In this document: one piece after another, positions 45,404 through 53,842 of the stretch
How the letters are laid out: each line of letters opens with the position of its first letter
Numbering within the stretch: position 1 is the first letter of the stretch
DNA from: Chitinophaga japonensis
GTDB lineage: Bacteria; Bacteroidota; Bacteroidia; Chitinophagales; Chitinophagaceae
DNA: 64,000 nt
Direction: 5' to 3'
NCBI RefSeq assembly: GCF_007830125.1
Contig: NZ_VLLG01000002.1
Location: 444,985 to 508,984, forward strand
The notes under the pieces: model-generated
The model's database searches: none
What the model was told of the DNA's origin: nothing
The model's input: the letters and a program-made list of their open reading frames with translations, nothing else
Made by a program: the position numbers and the translations under genes

Positions 45404-45997
45404 TTAAAACCGCTTGGGGTCAAAGGCGAGGAGGAATAAAAAGGCTAACAAGAGGGAGTGCTGCGCCAGGAACTGGCGGATATGTTTCAGGGTTTCCACC
45501 TGCAGGTTCTTGACCCTGCTTTTGGACAGCCGGAGCCTGGCGGCAATGGCTTCATGGCTCAGGCCCTCCTGGCGGCTCAGGCGGAAGATGGTTTGCTTTT
45601 GCTGCGAGAGCTGCGAAAGGGCGTGGTAGATCAGGTGCCGGCTTTCCCGGGCATCCAACTGCTGTTCCAGGCCGTTGGCCGCTTCGGTGATGTTGGCCCA
45701 TACCTGGTCTACCAGCCGCTGTTGCCGGGCGGTTTTGCGCAGGTGGTCCAGGGTCTTGTTACGGGCAATGATGAACAGGTAGTTGCCGAAATGGTCTATC
45801 TCTGGCAGTTGCCGATGGTTGGTCCACAGCTTCAGGAAGGTTTCCTGCAGGATATCCTCCGCATCCACGGCGGAGTGGGTAAACTGGTAGATAAATGCCA
45901 GCAGGGGCCGGCTATACTGGTTGTATAGCTGCCTGAAAGCCTGCTCGTCGCCTGCTCTCAACTGTTGTAACAGTTCCGTATCGGTAATTGCGTGCAT
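45404..45997 (-). CDS. ECF RNA polymerase sigma factor (FecI-like)
   Basis: A 197-residue protein from the ATG at 45997 (MHAITDTELLQQL); a TTG 6 bases earlier is an alternative. Sigma region 2 is at about 18-90 (AFRQLYNQYSRPLLAFIYQF, DILQETFLKLWTNHRQL) and region 4 at about 130-180 (SQQKQTIFRLSRQEGLSHEA and the IAARLRLSKSRVKNLQ helix-turn-helix). The hydrophobic tail ends AFLFLLAFDPKRF. It heads the beta-helix locus and is divergent from the XRE-ImmA gene. Confidence 0.94.
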   Translation of the reverse strand: MHAITDTELLQQLRAGDEQAFRQLYNQYSRPLLAFIYQFTHSAVDAEDILQETFLKLWTNHRQLPEIDHFGNYLFIIARNKTLDHLRKTARQQRLVDQVWANITEAANGLEQQLDARESRHLIYHALSQLSQQKQTIFRLSRQEGLSHEAIAARLRLSKSRVKNLQVETLKHIRQFLAQHSLLLAFLFLLAFDPKRF

Positions 45998-46088
45998 TTT
46001 CAAAACCGGAAGATGCCCCCGGTGGCTGTTGGCCGGTGGTCATGCTAAAAATACAAAAAATGGGGATTGGGGGAAATTGAAATAGGTG

Positions 46089-46124
46089 GTTGACATTTAT
46101 AATAAAAATTGTAATTTTGTCAAC
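46089..46124 (+). promoter_or_regulatory. Promoter with overlapping inverted-repeat operator for the XRE-ImmA/PIN module
   Basis: TTG (46090-46092), 19 bases, then TAATTTTG (46112-46119) is a full match to the Bacteroidota promoter pattern TTG-N19-TAnnTTTG. An inverted repeat GTTGACA (46089-46095) / TGTCAAC (46118-46124) overlaps both promoter boxes. A regulator bound there would block RNA polymerase, which fits autoregulation by the XRE domain encoded 19 bases downstream. Confidence 0.65.
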
Positions 46125-46142
46125 ACCCATTTTTGACTGTTT

Positions 46143-47186
46143 ATGCTCCATTTCGCCACCCGCCTTAAAAATGCCCGGAAAATGAAAGGGTTTTCATTGC
46201 AGGATCTTGCCGATGCAATGAATTGCGCCATTTCCAGGCAGGCGCTGAGCAAATATGAAAATGGACAGATGAAGCCGGATAGCAATACGCTGATAGCATT
46301 AAGCAAAGCCCTGGGAGTAGGACTGGAATATTTTGCCCGTCCATCCACCATCACCCTGGACCAGGTTGATTTCAGAAAAAAAGTTTCCCTGCCGGTTAAA
46401 GAGCTGGACCGAATACGACAGGAAGTAATTGATTTCCTGGAGCGATATTTTGAATTGGAAAGCCTCTCCGGTATCAAATCTGCATTTAAGAACCCGATCT
46501 CTAAAAAGATTACAGCCCCTGAGGATGTAGAAAATGCTGCGGCGCAACTGAGAAAACACTGGCATTTGGGCAATGCACCTATTTATAATGTGGTGGAACT
46601 GCTGGAAGAAAAGGAGATAAAAGTACTGCAGATTGAAACCAACCCCTCTTTTTCAGGGATGGCCACCTGGATACAGGACCGCTACCCTGTAATTGTATTA
46701 AATAATCATACCCAGGTTTCTGTTGTTCGTAAGCGCTTTACCGCCTTGCATGAACTAGGCCACCTGCTGATGGACCTACAGGACCTGGAGAATAAGGAAA
46801 AAGAGCGCGCCTGCGATGCTTTTGCCGGCGCCATGCTGCTACCGGCAGATACACTGCAAAAGGAACTGGGAGGACACCGGCAACACATATTTTTACCTGA
46901 GCTCATCCTGATAAAAGAGCAATACGGCATCTCCCTGCCGGCCATTATATACCGGGCAAAAAATCTGGGACTGGTAACCGATGCGCTGGTAAAACAGTTC
47001 ATGATCAAGTACAATAAGGATAATCTGCGGTACCATGAGCCGGGAGCATTTAACAGTCCTGAACAGTCCACCCGCTTCAGGCAGCTCCTGTTGCGGGCTG
47101 TTGCTGAAGAAATTATCACGACCTCAAAAGCGGCTGCTTTAAATAAACAAAAACTCGCCGAGTTCCGGGAATCGGAATTAATATGA
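46143..47186 (+). CDS. XRE-family DNA-binding protein with ImmA/IrrE (COG2856) metallopeptidase domain
   Basis: A 347-residue protein. The XRE helix-turn-helix is at about 6-60 (LADAMNCAISRQALSKYENG). A linker precedes the ImmA/IrrE-type peptidase domain, with HELGH at 203-207 (zinc ligands His203 and His207, catalytic Glu204) and the downstream ERACDAFAGAMLLP segment carrying the third ligand. Family members cleave repressors or act as antitoxins. The next gene encodes a PIN-like protein 4 bases later, so this is probably the DNA-binding, possibly proteolytic antitoxin of a toxin-antitoxin pair. The region is visibly more AT-rich than its surroundings. Confidence 0.9.
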   Translation: MLHFATRLKNARKMKGFSLQDLADAMNCAISRQALSKYENGQMKPDSNTLIALSKALGVGLEYFARPSTITLDQVDFRKKVSLPVKELDRIRQEVIDFLERYFELESLSGIKSAFKNPISKKITAPEDVENAAAQLRKHWHLGNAPIYNVVELLEEKEIKVLQIETNPSFSGMATWIQDRYPVIVLNNHTQVSVVRKRFTALHELGHLLMDLQDLENKEKERACDAFAGAMLLPADTLQKELGGHRQHIFLPELILIKEQYGISLPAIIYRAKNLGLVTDALVKQFMIKYNKDNLRYHEPGAFNSPEQSTRFRQLLLRAVAEEIITTSKAAALNKQKLAEFRESELI

Positions 47187-47190
47187 CGAT

Positions 47191-47685
47191 ATGACTATTG
47201 CCATAACCGATGCGAATATTTTTATAGACTTGTGTTATCTCGATCTGCTGCACCTGCTGTTCTCCCTGGAATATGAAATGATTGTAACTGCGGAAGTATT
47301 GGAAGAGCTGAATCCGGTGCAGCAAAACAAGTTAGCTTCCTACATCACAAAAGGACAGCTACAGGTTTATGCTTTCTCAACAGATGAGGTAATAGCATTA
47401 ACAGCATTTCACATTTCCTCCGCGCTATCCTATAGTGATCATTCCGTACTGTTTTTAGCCCGAAAGCTGGCTGCTGTTGTGCTTTCTGGCGATAATAGAT
47501 TGCGAAGCGAGTGCGCCAGGCAACACATCCCGGTGCATGGGATATTATGGGTGTTTGATATGTCCATTGACAAACAGCAGATCAATAAAAGAGAAGCTGC
47601 CGGAAAATTGGAAGCACTTATGCAATTCAATAAAAGACTGCCGTTACCAGAATGCAACAGGAGACTGGAGCAATGGAGGCATTAA
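47191..47685 (+). CDS. PIN-domain-like protein, probable toxin partner
   Basis: A 164-residue protein with the acidic residues of PIN nucleases in order: Asp7 in ITDANIFID, Glu35/Glu38 in AEVLEEL, Asp83 in SYSDHSVLFLA and Asp101 in SGDNRLRSEC. PIN toxins cut RNA with a Mg-dependent active site. The start is 4 bases after the XRE-ImmA stop, with an ATG at 47191, so the two are coupled. XRE-COG2856 proteins paired with PIN-like partners are a known toxin-antitoxin arrangement. The RNA target is unknown. Confidence 0.82.
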   Translation: MTIAITDANIFIDLCYLDLLHLLFSLEYEMIVTAEVLEELNPVQQNKLASYITKGQLQVYAFSTDEVIALTAFHISSALSYSDHSVLFLARKLAAVVLSGDNRLRSECARQHIPVHGILWVFDMSIDKQQINKREAAGKLEALMQFNKRLPLPECNRRLEQWRH

Positions 47686-47709
47686 CGGATGAGGTGCAAC
47701 AGACCTGTT

Positions 47710-48333
47710 TCAGCCCCCTTTTTTACACTTAATTAAAAAGAATGGATAGTTTTCAGTCACTGCCGTGATCTCAAATAATCCGGCCTGGTCAAATTCAGCA
47801 TGGATCGATGCGCTGTCGTAAAAGAACATTTTAACTCCGCCGAACATTTCATAACGGTCTTTACTTATAAGTTTGCCCTGGCCATAGGTATGGGCCTCTT
47901 TTGAAATGACCGTAAAAATCATATGGCCATTCTCCGACAACTGGTTATAGCAGTCCCGGATCAGTTTTTCCCTTTCTCTACTATCCAGTAAATGAATGAG
48001 CGCATAGCAAAATATCCCATCATATTGCCGGTCGTCAAAGGGCATATCAGTTACAGAGCCATGATGAATGATCATATCCGTTCCGTAATGCTTTTTCGCC
48101 ATTTCAATAGCCGTCTTCGATATCTCTATTCCTGATACAGCCATCCCGTTATCCCTGAAAACCTGGGCATTACGGCCGTAACCTATCCCGGGAATAAGTA
48201 CATTTTTCACTGCTTTCTCAACGAAAAGATCTTTAGCCAGTATAGCTGATCTCGATGGCTCAAAACCCCACATTGCCTGCTTTTCCAGGAAGGCTGATTC
48301 CCAGAATTCTGGTTGCCCGGTTTCTTTTTCCAT
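47710..48333 (-). CDS. Class I SAM-dependent methyltransferase (TPMT/TehB-like)
   Basis: A 207-residue protein from the ATG at 48333 (MEKETGQPEFW); an upstream TTG is less likely. The SAM-binding loop is LIPGIGYGRNAQVF (46-59), then VSGIEISKTAIEMAKKHYG and DDRQYDGIFCYALIHLLD. The N-terminal FWESAFLEKQAMWGFEP stretch resembles small-molecule methyltransferases of the thiopurine/tellurite-resistance type. It converges with the PIN gene (24-base gap) and shares the AT-rich character of that patch, so it may have arrived with it. The substrate is unknown. Confidence 0.85.
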   Translation of the reverse strand: MEKETGQPEFWESAFLEKQAMWGFEPSRSAILAKDLFVEKAVKNVLIPGIGYGRNAQVFRDNGMAVSGIEISKTAIEMAKKHYGTDMIIHHGSVTDMPFDDRQYDGIFCYALIHLLDSREREKLIRDCYNQLSENGHMIFTVISKEAHTYGQGKLISKDRYEMFGGVKMFFYDSASIHAEFDQAGLFEITAVTENYPFFLIKCKKGG

Positions 48334-48379
48334 AACACCTTTTAAAAATTGCAACAAAGTTACATATTTTTCAAGCAGC

Positions 48380-48829
48380 CTACAACCTCTTCCTCATACA
48401 CACACTCTGCTCCATCCCTACATACTGTCCATAATTTTCCGTTACTACATACCCGTTCTTTTCATACAAGCGCACGGCAGCCGGCATGATCTTCCCGGTC
48501 TCCAGTATGGCCGCCTGGTATTGCAGCTCCCTGGCCCATGCTTCCAGCTCCTGTAATAAAAGAGTGGCCACGCCTGCGCTGCGCCTGCCCGGCACCACGA
48601 ACATGCGCTTGATCTCTACCGTTTGCGCATCATATTGTTTAAAGCAGCCGCAGGCTACAACGGTATCCTGCTCATAAGCCAGCACCACGGTATCGATCTG
48701 CTCAATGCTATTGTATTGATCATACTGCGCCTGCACTGTTCCGAATATGTTCCATAGTTCCTTATCCAGCTCAATGATCAGCTTCCTGAAACCCGGATGC
48801 CCGCTGTTAACACGCTTAAGTGTGGTCAT
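48380..48829 (-). CDS. GNAT-family N-acetyltransferase
   Basis: A 149-residue protein from the ATG at 48829 (MTTLKRVNSGHPGFRKLI); the longer open frame to 49417 overlaps the FAD oxidoreductase and is a shadow. The GNAT core is present: strand VEIKRMFVVP, the acetyl-CoA loop GRRSAGVA (81-88), the following LLLQELEAWAREL helix, and the C-terminal AAVRLYEKNGYVVTE. The acceptor is unknown. Its start is 36 bases from the divergent FAD oxidoreductase start. Confidence 0.9.
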   Translation of the reverse strand: MTTLKRVNSGHPGFRKLIIELDKELWNIFGTVQAQYDQYNSIEQIDTVVLAYEQDTVVACGCFKQYDAQTVEIKRMFVVPGRRSAGVATLLLQELEAWARELQYQAAILETGKIMPAAVRLYEKNGYVVTENYGQYVGMEQSVCMRKRL

Positions 48830-48865
48830 GCCCTTTTTTTGCTCAAAAATATCTACTTTCATCAC

Positions 48866-50314
48866 ATGCAACAACGTTATGATGCCGTCGTGGTCGGTTC
48901 CGGCCCTAATGGCCTGGCAGCCGCCATCACACTGCAACAGGCAGGACTGTCCGTACTGCTGGTGGAGGGGAAGGATACGATTGGCGGGGGGCTGCGGTCC
49001 GCGGAGTTGACGCTGCCCGGTTTCGTACATGATGTGTGCTCGGCTATCCACCCCATGACGGCCATCTCGCCGTTCTTCCGCACGCTGCCCCTGGCGCAGC
49101 ACGGACTGGCTTTTGTATACCCGGAGGTGGCCGCGGCACATCCCTTTGAGGACGGCACCGCGGCGGTGCTGAAAAATTCCATGGCAGCCACCGCACTGTC
49201 CCTGGGCGCGGACGCGGATATCTACCGCAAGCTGATGGAGCCGCTGGTAAGGGACTTCCCGCAACTGGCACCTGAAATACTGGGCCCGCTGCATCTGCCC
49301 AGGCACCCGCTGCTGCTGGCCCGCTTCGGGCTGGACGCAGTCAGCTCCGCCGCCTCCCTGGCCAAACGATTCCAGGAGCCCAAAACAAGGGCTTTCTGGG
49401 CCGGTATGGCGGCACATGCCATTCAGCCTTTATCCAACCTTACTTCTGCTGCCATAGGGCTGGTATTGCTGGCGGCCGGCCATACTAAAGGCTGGCCTGT
49501 GCCGGTAGGCGGCTCGGTGGCAATTGCCCGCGCACTGGCGGACTATTTCGTGTCACTGGGCGGGGAGATCGTCACGGACTTTTACGTGCAGAAGCTGGAC
49601 CAGTTGCCGGATGCCCGGGCCATCCTGCTGGATGTTACGCCGAGGCAACTGCTGCGGATAGCCGGGGACCGTTTTTCCACGCTCTACAAATGGCAGTTGA
49701 GGCGTTTCCGTTACGGCATGGGCGTTTTTAAAATAGACTGGGCGCTGGACGGGCCTATTCCCTTTACAGCGGCGGCCTGCAGAGAAGCAGGCACCATACA
49801 CCTGGGCAATACGTTCGAGGAAATAGCCGCCGGGGAGCAGGCGGCCTATAAAGGCTTTCACTCCGAGCGGCCCTTTGTGCTGCTGGCACAGCAAAGCCTG
49901 TTTGATACTTCCCGCGCGCCGGACGGCAGGCAGGTAGCCTGGGCTTACTGCCATGTGCCCCATGGCTCGGAAGCGGATATGACGGACATTATTGAAAAAC
50001 AGGTGGAACGCTTTGCGCCCGGCTTCCGCGACCGCATACTGGCCCGGCATACCATGAACACCCGCGAAATGGAAGCTTACAACCCCAACTACATCGGCGG
50101 GGATATTAACGGCGGCATTATTGATGCCACCCAGCTATTCACCCGGCCCGTGCTACGCTGGTCGCCATACACTACATCTGCCAAAGGTATTTACATCTGC
50201 TCCTCCTCCACGCCGCCAGGTGGCGGGGTGCATGGCATGTGCGGGCACCATGCCGCCAAAAGGGCGCTGAGGGATGTGTTTGGCGGGGCATCACCATTGC
50301 CCTACAACCGGTAG
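48866..50314 (+). CDS. FAD-dependent oxidoreductase, phytoene-dehydrogenase-like (COG1233)
   Basis: A 482-residue protein from the ATG at 48866 (MQQRYDAVVVGSGPNGLAAA). The Rossmann FAD motif GSGPNG is at 11-16, with the Glu-ending second strand LLVEGKDTIGGGLRSAEL. The C-terminal FAD stretch is GIYICSSSTPPGGGVHGMCG, as in CrtI-like and NAD(P)/FAD amine-oxidase-like proteins. No other carotenoid genes are nearby, so the substrate is open. Its last 13 bases overlap the 3' end of the convergent GH78 gene. Confidence 0.9.
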   Translation: MQQRYDAVVVGSGPNGLAAAITLQQAGLSVLLVEGKDTIGGGLRSAELTLPGFVHDVCSAIHPMTAISPFFRTLPLAQHGLAFVYPEVAAAHPFEDGTAAVLKNSMAATALSLGADADIYRKLMEPLVRDFPQLAPEILGPLHLPRHPLLLARFGLDAVSSAASLAKRFQEPKTRAFWAGMAAHAIQPLSNLTSAAIGLVLLAAGHTKGWPVPVGGSVAIARALADYFVSLGGEIVTDFYVQKLDQLPDARAILLDVTPRQLLRIAGDRFSTLYKWQLRRFRYGMGVFKIDWALDGPIPFTAAACREAGTIHLGNTFEEIAAGEQAAYKGFHSERPFVLLAQQSLFDTSRAPDGRQVAWAYCHVPHGSEADMTDIIEKQVERFAPGFRDRILARHTMNTREMEAYNPNYIGGDINGGIIDATQLFTRPVLRWSPYTTSAKGIYICSSSTPPGGGVHGMCGHHAAKRALRDVFGGASPLPYNR

Positions 50315-52467
50315 CTGACTTCGTACAACTTGCCCTGCGCTACCTGCATCTCATATACGCCATTCCCTTTGTCCTCGATAGCAGCGCCTTTGCACACCGG
50401 TTTTGATCTGCTCTTAAAACGCAGCGTCCCCCTGCCGGCATCGGCCTTTATCCTGATCTGCTGCGTGCTGCAATACACATGAATGTTGCCGTCCGGCGTA
50501 GGCACATCGCCCTCCATCCACTGCAGGCCCCCCAGCACCGGTTCCGCCAGGTAGGTAGCATACCCGGGGGAGGTAGGCCGCACGCCCAGGTAGTACTTGC
50601 CCAGCAGGTAAACGGGGCTGGCGCCCCAGGCATGGCACAGGCTGCGGCCAAAGGGCCGGCCGTACATGGCATAGTGCTCCGCGCCCTTTTCCTTCGGGTC
50701 GTACTTCTCCCAGAAGGAGGTGGCGCCCAGACGCAGCATGCCGCCCCAGTAGTCTTTTATGGCTTTCCGCACATAGTCCTGCTCGCCCATGGCGCACAGG
50801 GCTTCCAACTCATAAAAACGCATATAGGGCGTCGTGATCTGCTGCACGCTGTCATTAAGCAGCACATGCTCTTTAACGCCCTGCTTTTGCGCCTCATTGA
50901 GATAATTGAAGAAAATGGAGAACATATTGGCATAGCGGGTTACGTAAGGGGTAGGCTGGCCGTTGATGCGGCTGTGCACCAGGGCCTGTTTATCTTCATC
51001 CCAATAGTAGTCAAATATTTTTGTGCGCAGCCCGGCCGCCAGTTGACGGTATTTTGCGGCGCCCTGCGTATCCTCTGCAATATTGGCGCAGAGGGCCATC
51101 GTCTCCAGGCTGCGGCAGAACAGCAGTTGCTCAAAGCTCACTTCTCCCTGCTTACTCAACCCGTCCGCCCAATCAATGAACACCCAGTCGCCGGGCAGGC
51201 CTTCCAGCAGGCCATTACTGTTGCGGCGCTGCAGGCAGAAGTTGATCAGGCTTTGCATACGCGGATAGAACTGCCGGATGAAGGTCTCGTTGCCGGTATA
51301 CAGGTAATAATCATAAATGCCCAGGAACCAGTAAAAGGTATAATCCATGATGGTGTTAATATGGCTGCTCACCGGGTCCTTGCCCCGCAGGGCCATCAGC
51401 GTGCGGGTAACAGAAGGTGAATCGAAGAACAGGTAGTAGTTCATCAGGAAACTCTGGTAAGCATCGCCGGACCATATCCAGCGGTCGCGCTTGATGCCGT
51501 CAATGAAGAACTCCCGGGTATTCAGGTGCAGCGTGTAGGCAGATACATCCCATATCCGGTTGATCTCCTCGTCCGAACAGCGGAAGGAGCCGCACCGGGC
51601 TACGGGCAGGTATTCATACAGCATGGATACGGAATCGATATGGACTCCCTTGTCATAACGGAGATGTACATACCGGAAGGCCTTGGACAGCGGCATCACC
51701 GAATCACGGGCCGCTGCGGCGCTGATCTCCAGGTGGTCCAGCGTTTCGCAGGTGGTGGTGGACTGCGCTTCCTCCAGCGACTCGCCGTAATAAATGGAAA
51801 CAGCGCCCTGTCCTTTCAAACCATGCAGCTTGATAAAGCCGAATGTTTCCTTCCCAAAGTCCACCGTCATGGACTGGCCCTTACGCTCCGTACGGGCGGG
51901 GCCCTGCGGCTCCACGGACAGCCTGAATTGAGAGGGAGGCGACATAGGATCATTAAAGTGCCAGTAGCCGGCAGAGAGCCATTGGGTGCCGGACTGGGAG
52001 GATACCATGCCGGTAGCGTCTATCCATTCCTTGTCCTCGTAGGTTACTTTCCAGGAAGAGTCGGACACCACCGTTTTCCCTTTTACATAAATAGCCGGCA
52101 CCTTGTCCAGGCTGTATACTTTTATATTCAGCTTATGCCGGCCGGCGGGAATGGTCACTTTCGCGGGCCGGCCGGGCAGCATTTTACTGTCCAGCTTTAC
52201 ATTGTATTCCCCTTCCGTGTACAGGGTCACTTCTTCCGCCGCAGGCAGGTCAAATACTTTATGGAAATCCATCAGCACATAGTGATTGTCCAGCCGCCAG
52301 AAAGGAGGAAAAAAGGCGCCGCGTTCCGTGCGCCGGTTCTGCATTTTATTGGCCAGCCATATTTCAAAATCACCGGGGTACCAGATCCAGGTGGCCTGTT
52401 GGGCTTTAAGGGTGTCTGCGAAGAAAATGCCGGCCAGCAGGCAGGCTGCGATAAAAGATTTTTTCAT
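50302..52467 (-). CDS. Alpha-L-rhamnosidase-like enzyme, GH78
   Basis: A 721-residue protein from the ATG at 52467 with a signal peptide (about 1-22). N-terminal beta-sandwich parts are followed from about residue 295 by the (alpha/alpha)6 barrel. It carries FIDGIKRDRWIWSGDAY (321-337), the GH78 Asp/Arg/Asp cluster, GLPGDWVFIDWADG near 420 and GATSFWEKYDP near 595. A C-terminal beta domain ends the protein. GH78 enzymes remove alpha-L-rhamnose from pectic or other glycans. It is not part of a SusCD locus. A 14-bp palindrome lies about 45 bases upstream. Confidence 0.9.
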   Translation of the reverse strand: MKKSFIAACLLAGIFFADTLKAQQATWIWYPGDFEIWLANKMQNRRTERGAFFPPFWRLDNHYVLMDFHKVFDLPAAEEVTLYTEGEYNVKLDSKMLPGRPAKVTIPAGRHKLNIKVYSLDKVPAIYVKGKTVVSDSSWKVTYEDKEWIDATGMVSSQSGTQWLSAGYWHFNDPMSPPSQFRLSVEPQGPARTERKGQSMTVDFGKETFGFIKLHGLKGQGAVSIYYGESLEEAQSTTTCETLDHLEISAAAARDSVMPLSKAFRYVHLRYDKGVHIDSVSMLYEYLPVARCGSFRCSDEEINRIWDVSAYTLHLNTREFFIDGIKRDRWIWSGDAYQSFLMNYYLFFDSPSVTRTLMALRGKDPVSSHINTIMDYTFYWFLGIYDYYLYTGNETFIRQFYPRMQSLINFCLQRRNSNGLLEGLPGDWVFIDWADGLSKQGEVSFEQLLFCRSLETMALCANIAEDTQGAAKYRQLAAGLRTKIFDYYWDEDKQALVHSRINGQPTPYVTRYANMFSIFFNYLNEAQKQGVKEHVLLNDSVQQITTPYMRFYELEALCAMGEQDYVRKAIKDYWGGMLRLGATSFWEKYDPKEKGAEHYAMYGRPFGRSLCHAWGASPVYLLGKYYLGVRPTSPGYATYLAEPVLGGLQWMEGDVPTPDGNIHVYCSTQQIRIKADAGRGTLRFKSRSKPVCKGAAIEDKGNGVYEMQVAQGKLYEVSYRL

Positions 52468-52511
52468 AACAGGAACGATCAATCATCGCAAGATACAATA
52501 CAAATGGGTAG

Positions 52512-52525
52512 TATACTATAGTATA
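52512..52525. promoter_or_regulatory. Perfect 14-bp palindrome upstream of the GH78 gene
   Basis: TATACTATAGTATA is its own complement. It lies in the 61-base gap between the beta-lactamase-like gene (stop at 52529) and the GH78 start at 52467. It could be an operator for the GH78 gene, or an AT-rich promoter part. There is no GC stem or T tract, so it is not a terminator. Confidence 0.35.
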
Positions 52526-52528
52526 GTC

Positions 52529-53455
52529 TTATTTTCCTGTTACATGGTCATAAAGCATGCGCGACACGGTGGCCATGGCCTGCGCGCCCTCCTCCGGGTT
52601 TTCCAGCTCCCTGGACAGCAGTACCAGCACGTATTTGCGGCCATCCGGCAGGAATACGATACCGGCGTCATGGCGCACGCCGGTGATCTCCCCGGTCTTG
52701 TGCGCTACCTTTACGCCGGCCGGCAACTGCGCAGGGATAATGCTGTTGAACCGCTGGTCCAGCAATATCCTGATCATATCTTCCGAGGCGGCGGGGCTGA
52801 CCGTTTCACCCTGCGCCATCTTTTCAAAGATCAGCAGCAGGTCATAGGCCGTGGTGGTATTGTTCAACCCTGCCCGGTAGGCCTTGCCGTCCTCCACGCC
52901 GCGGAGCACCTGTATATCCTGCGCGCCCAGTTCCCGCATGGTTTGGGTCACATACTGTCCGCCTACCAGCTCAATGACCATGTTGGTAGCCAGGTTGCTG
53001 CTTTTGATGATCATCCGGTACACCAGATCCGACAGCGTGCGCCGGGTGCCTACCTGCCGGTACAGGTCCTGCTCGCTGTCGTCCTCCGGGTGCAGCTCAT
53101 ATTCGCTGCTGTCCACGATGCTTTTGAAGGTATTCTTCACCATGATGGGGTCCGACAATGAGAAACGGCCCGCGGCCGCCTGTTTGAACACCGCTATCAT
53201 CACCGGCACCTTCATGGTGCTGGCGGCATGAAAGGTCTCCTTTTCCCGGATCAGTATCTCCTCGCCCGTGACCAGGTTCCTGAAGGCCACGGCATAAATG
53301 CCGGGATGCCCGGCCAGCGTGTCCAGTATGCGTTGTTTGATAGTAGCCATAGGCGGTGCTGGTATATCGGCGCAAAGATGCAAAACAATAACGGCTAAAA
53401 AGGCCATCAGGCCCATACGGTAGCTCATACTTACAAAATACGGCAAAACCGCCAT
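52529..53455 (-). CDS. Class A beta-lactamase-like serine hydrolase
   Basis: A 308-residue protein with an N-terminal hydrophobic signal (about 12-30). Penicillin-recognising motifs are present: STMK with nucleophile Ser79 and Lys82, Ser152-Ser153-Asn154 in place of SDN, and KTG at 253-255. The omega-loop reads RGVEDGKAYRAGLNN, so Glu188 sits where Glu166 is expected by spacing, but the usual E-x-E-L-N pattern is absent. It may be a weak beta-lactamase or a related serine hydrolase; resistance should not be assumed. The gene is divergent from the 53508 operon by 52 bases. Confidence 0.85.
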   Translation of the reverse strand: MAVLPYFVSMSYRMGLMAFLAVIVLHLCADIPAPPMATIKQRILDTLAGHPGIYAVAFRNLVTGEEILIREKETFHAASTMKVPVMIAVFKQAAAGRFSLSDPIMVKNTFKSIVDSSEYELHPEDDSEQDLYRQVGTRRTLSDLVYRMIIKSSNLATNMVIELVGGQYVTQTMRELGAQDIQVLRGVEDGKAYRAGLNNTTTAYDLLLIFEKMAQGETVSPAASEDMIRILLDQRFNSIIPAQLPAGVKVAHKTGEITGVRHDAGIVFLPDGRKYVLVLLSRELENPEEGAQAMATVSRMLYDHVTGK

Positions 53456-53507
53456 ACTTGTACCCGGTTCGGCACAGGCTTTGAGGCTTCATACAAAAAA
53501 GAGCAGT

Positions 53508-53825
53508 ATGCGACTGAATCCCGGAGAATTATACCTGGTGGACAGCCGGGCTATTGACGAGCTGGAACGCCAGTACGACCCGTTCACTTTTGTGGTGCGG
53601 GTAGAGGAAGTGGATCACGAAAAAGACCAGGTGCGGTTCACACTGGTCAGTTCCGATAACTGGAACGCTACACCGGATGTGCGCCGCATCGTGGAAATGC
53701 ATACCGGCGGCACTACCCTGGACGATACTACCGGCACGCCTGTGTCCGTTGACCCGATATTTCACCGCGAAAGCCGGTTCATATACTGTTTTGACAAAGG
53801 GACTGTGGAAGCATATACCCAATAA
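53508..53825 (+). CDS. Small protein of unknown function, first gene of the glycosylase operon
   Basis: A 105-residue soluble protein from the ATG at 53508 (MRLNPGELYLVDSRAIDELE), preceded by a purine-rich AAAAAAGAG at 53496-53504. The sequence alternates strands and acidic loops (FVVRVEEVDHEKDQVRFTLV, DNWNATPDVRRIVEMHTGGT) and ends FDKGTVEAYTQ. There is no signal peptide, no membrane segment and no recognised family. The next gene starts 17 bases after its stop, so the three genes to 55372 appear to form one operon. Confidence 0.7.
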   Translation: MRLNPGELYLVDSRAIDELERQYDPFTFVVRVEEVDHEKDQVRFTLVSSDNWNATPDVRRIVEMHTGGTTLDDTTGTPVSVDPIFHRESRFIYCFDKGTVEAYTQ

Positions 53826-53842
53826 GAGCACTAAAACAACCG

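Noticed and set aside
48830..49417. N-terminal extension of the GNAT gene through the FAD oxidoreductase
   Set aside because: The extra 196 residues are antisense to a well-supported oxidoreductase and have no GNAT similarity; the ATG at 48829 gives a normal-length family member.
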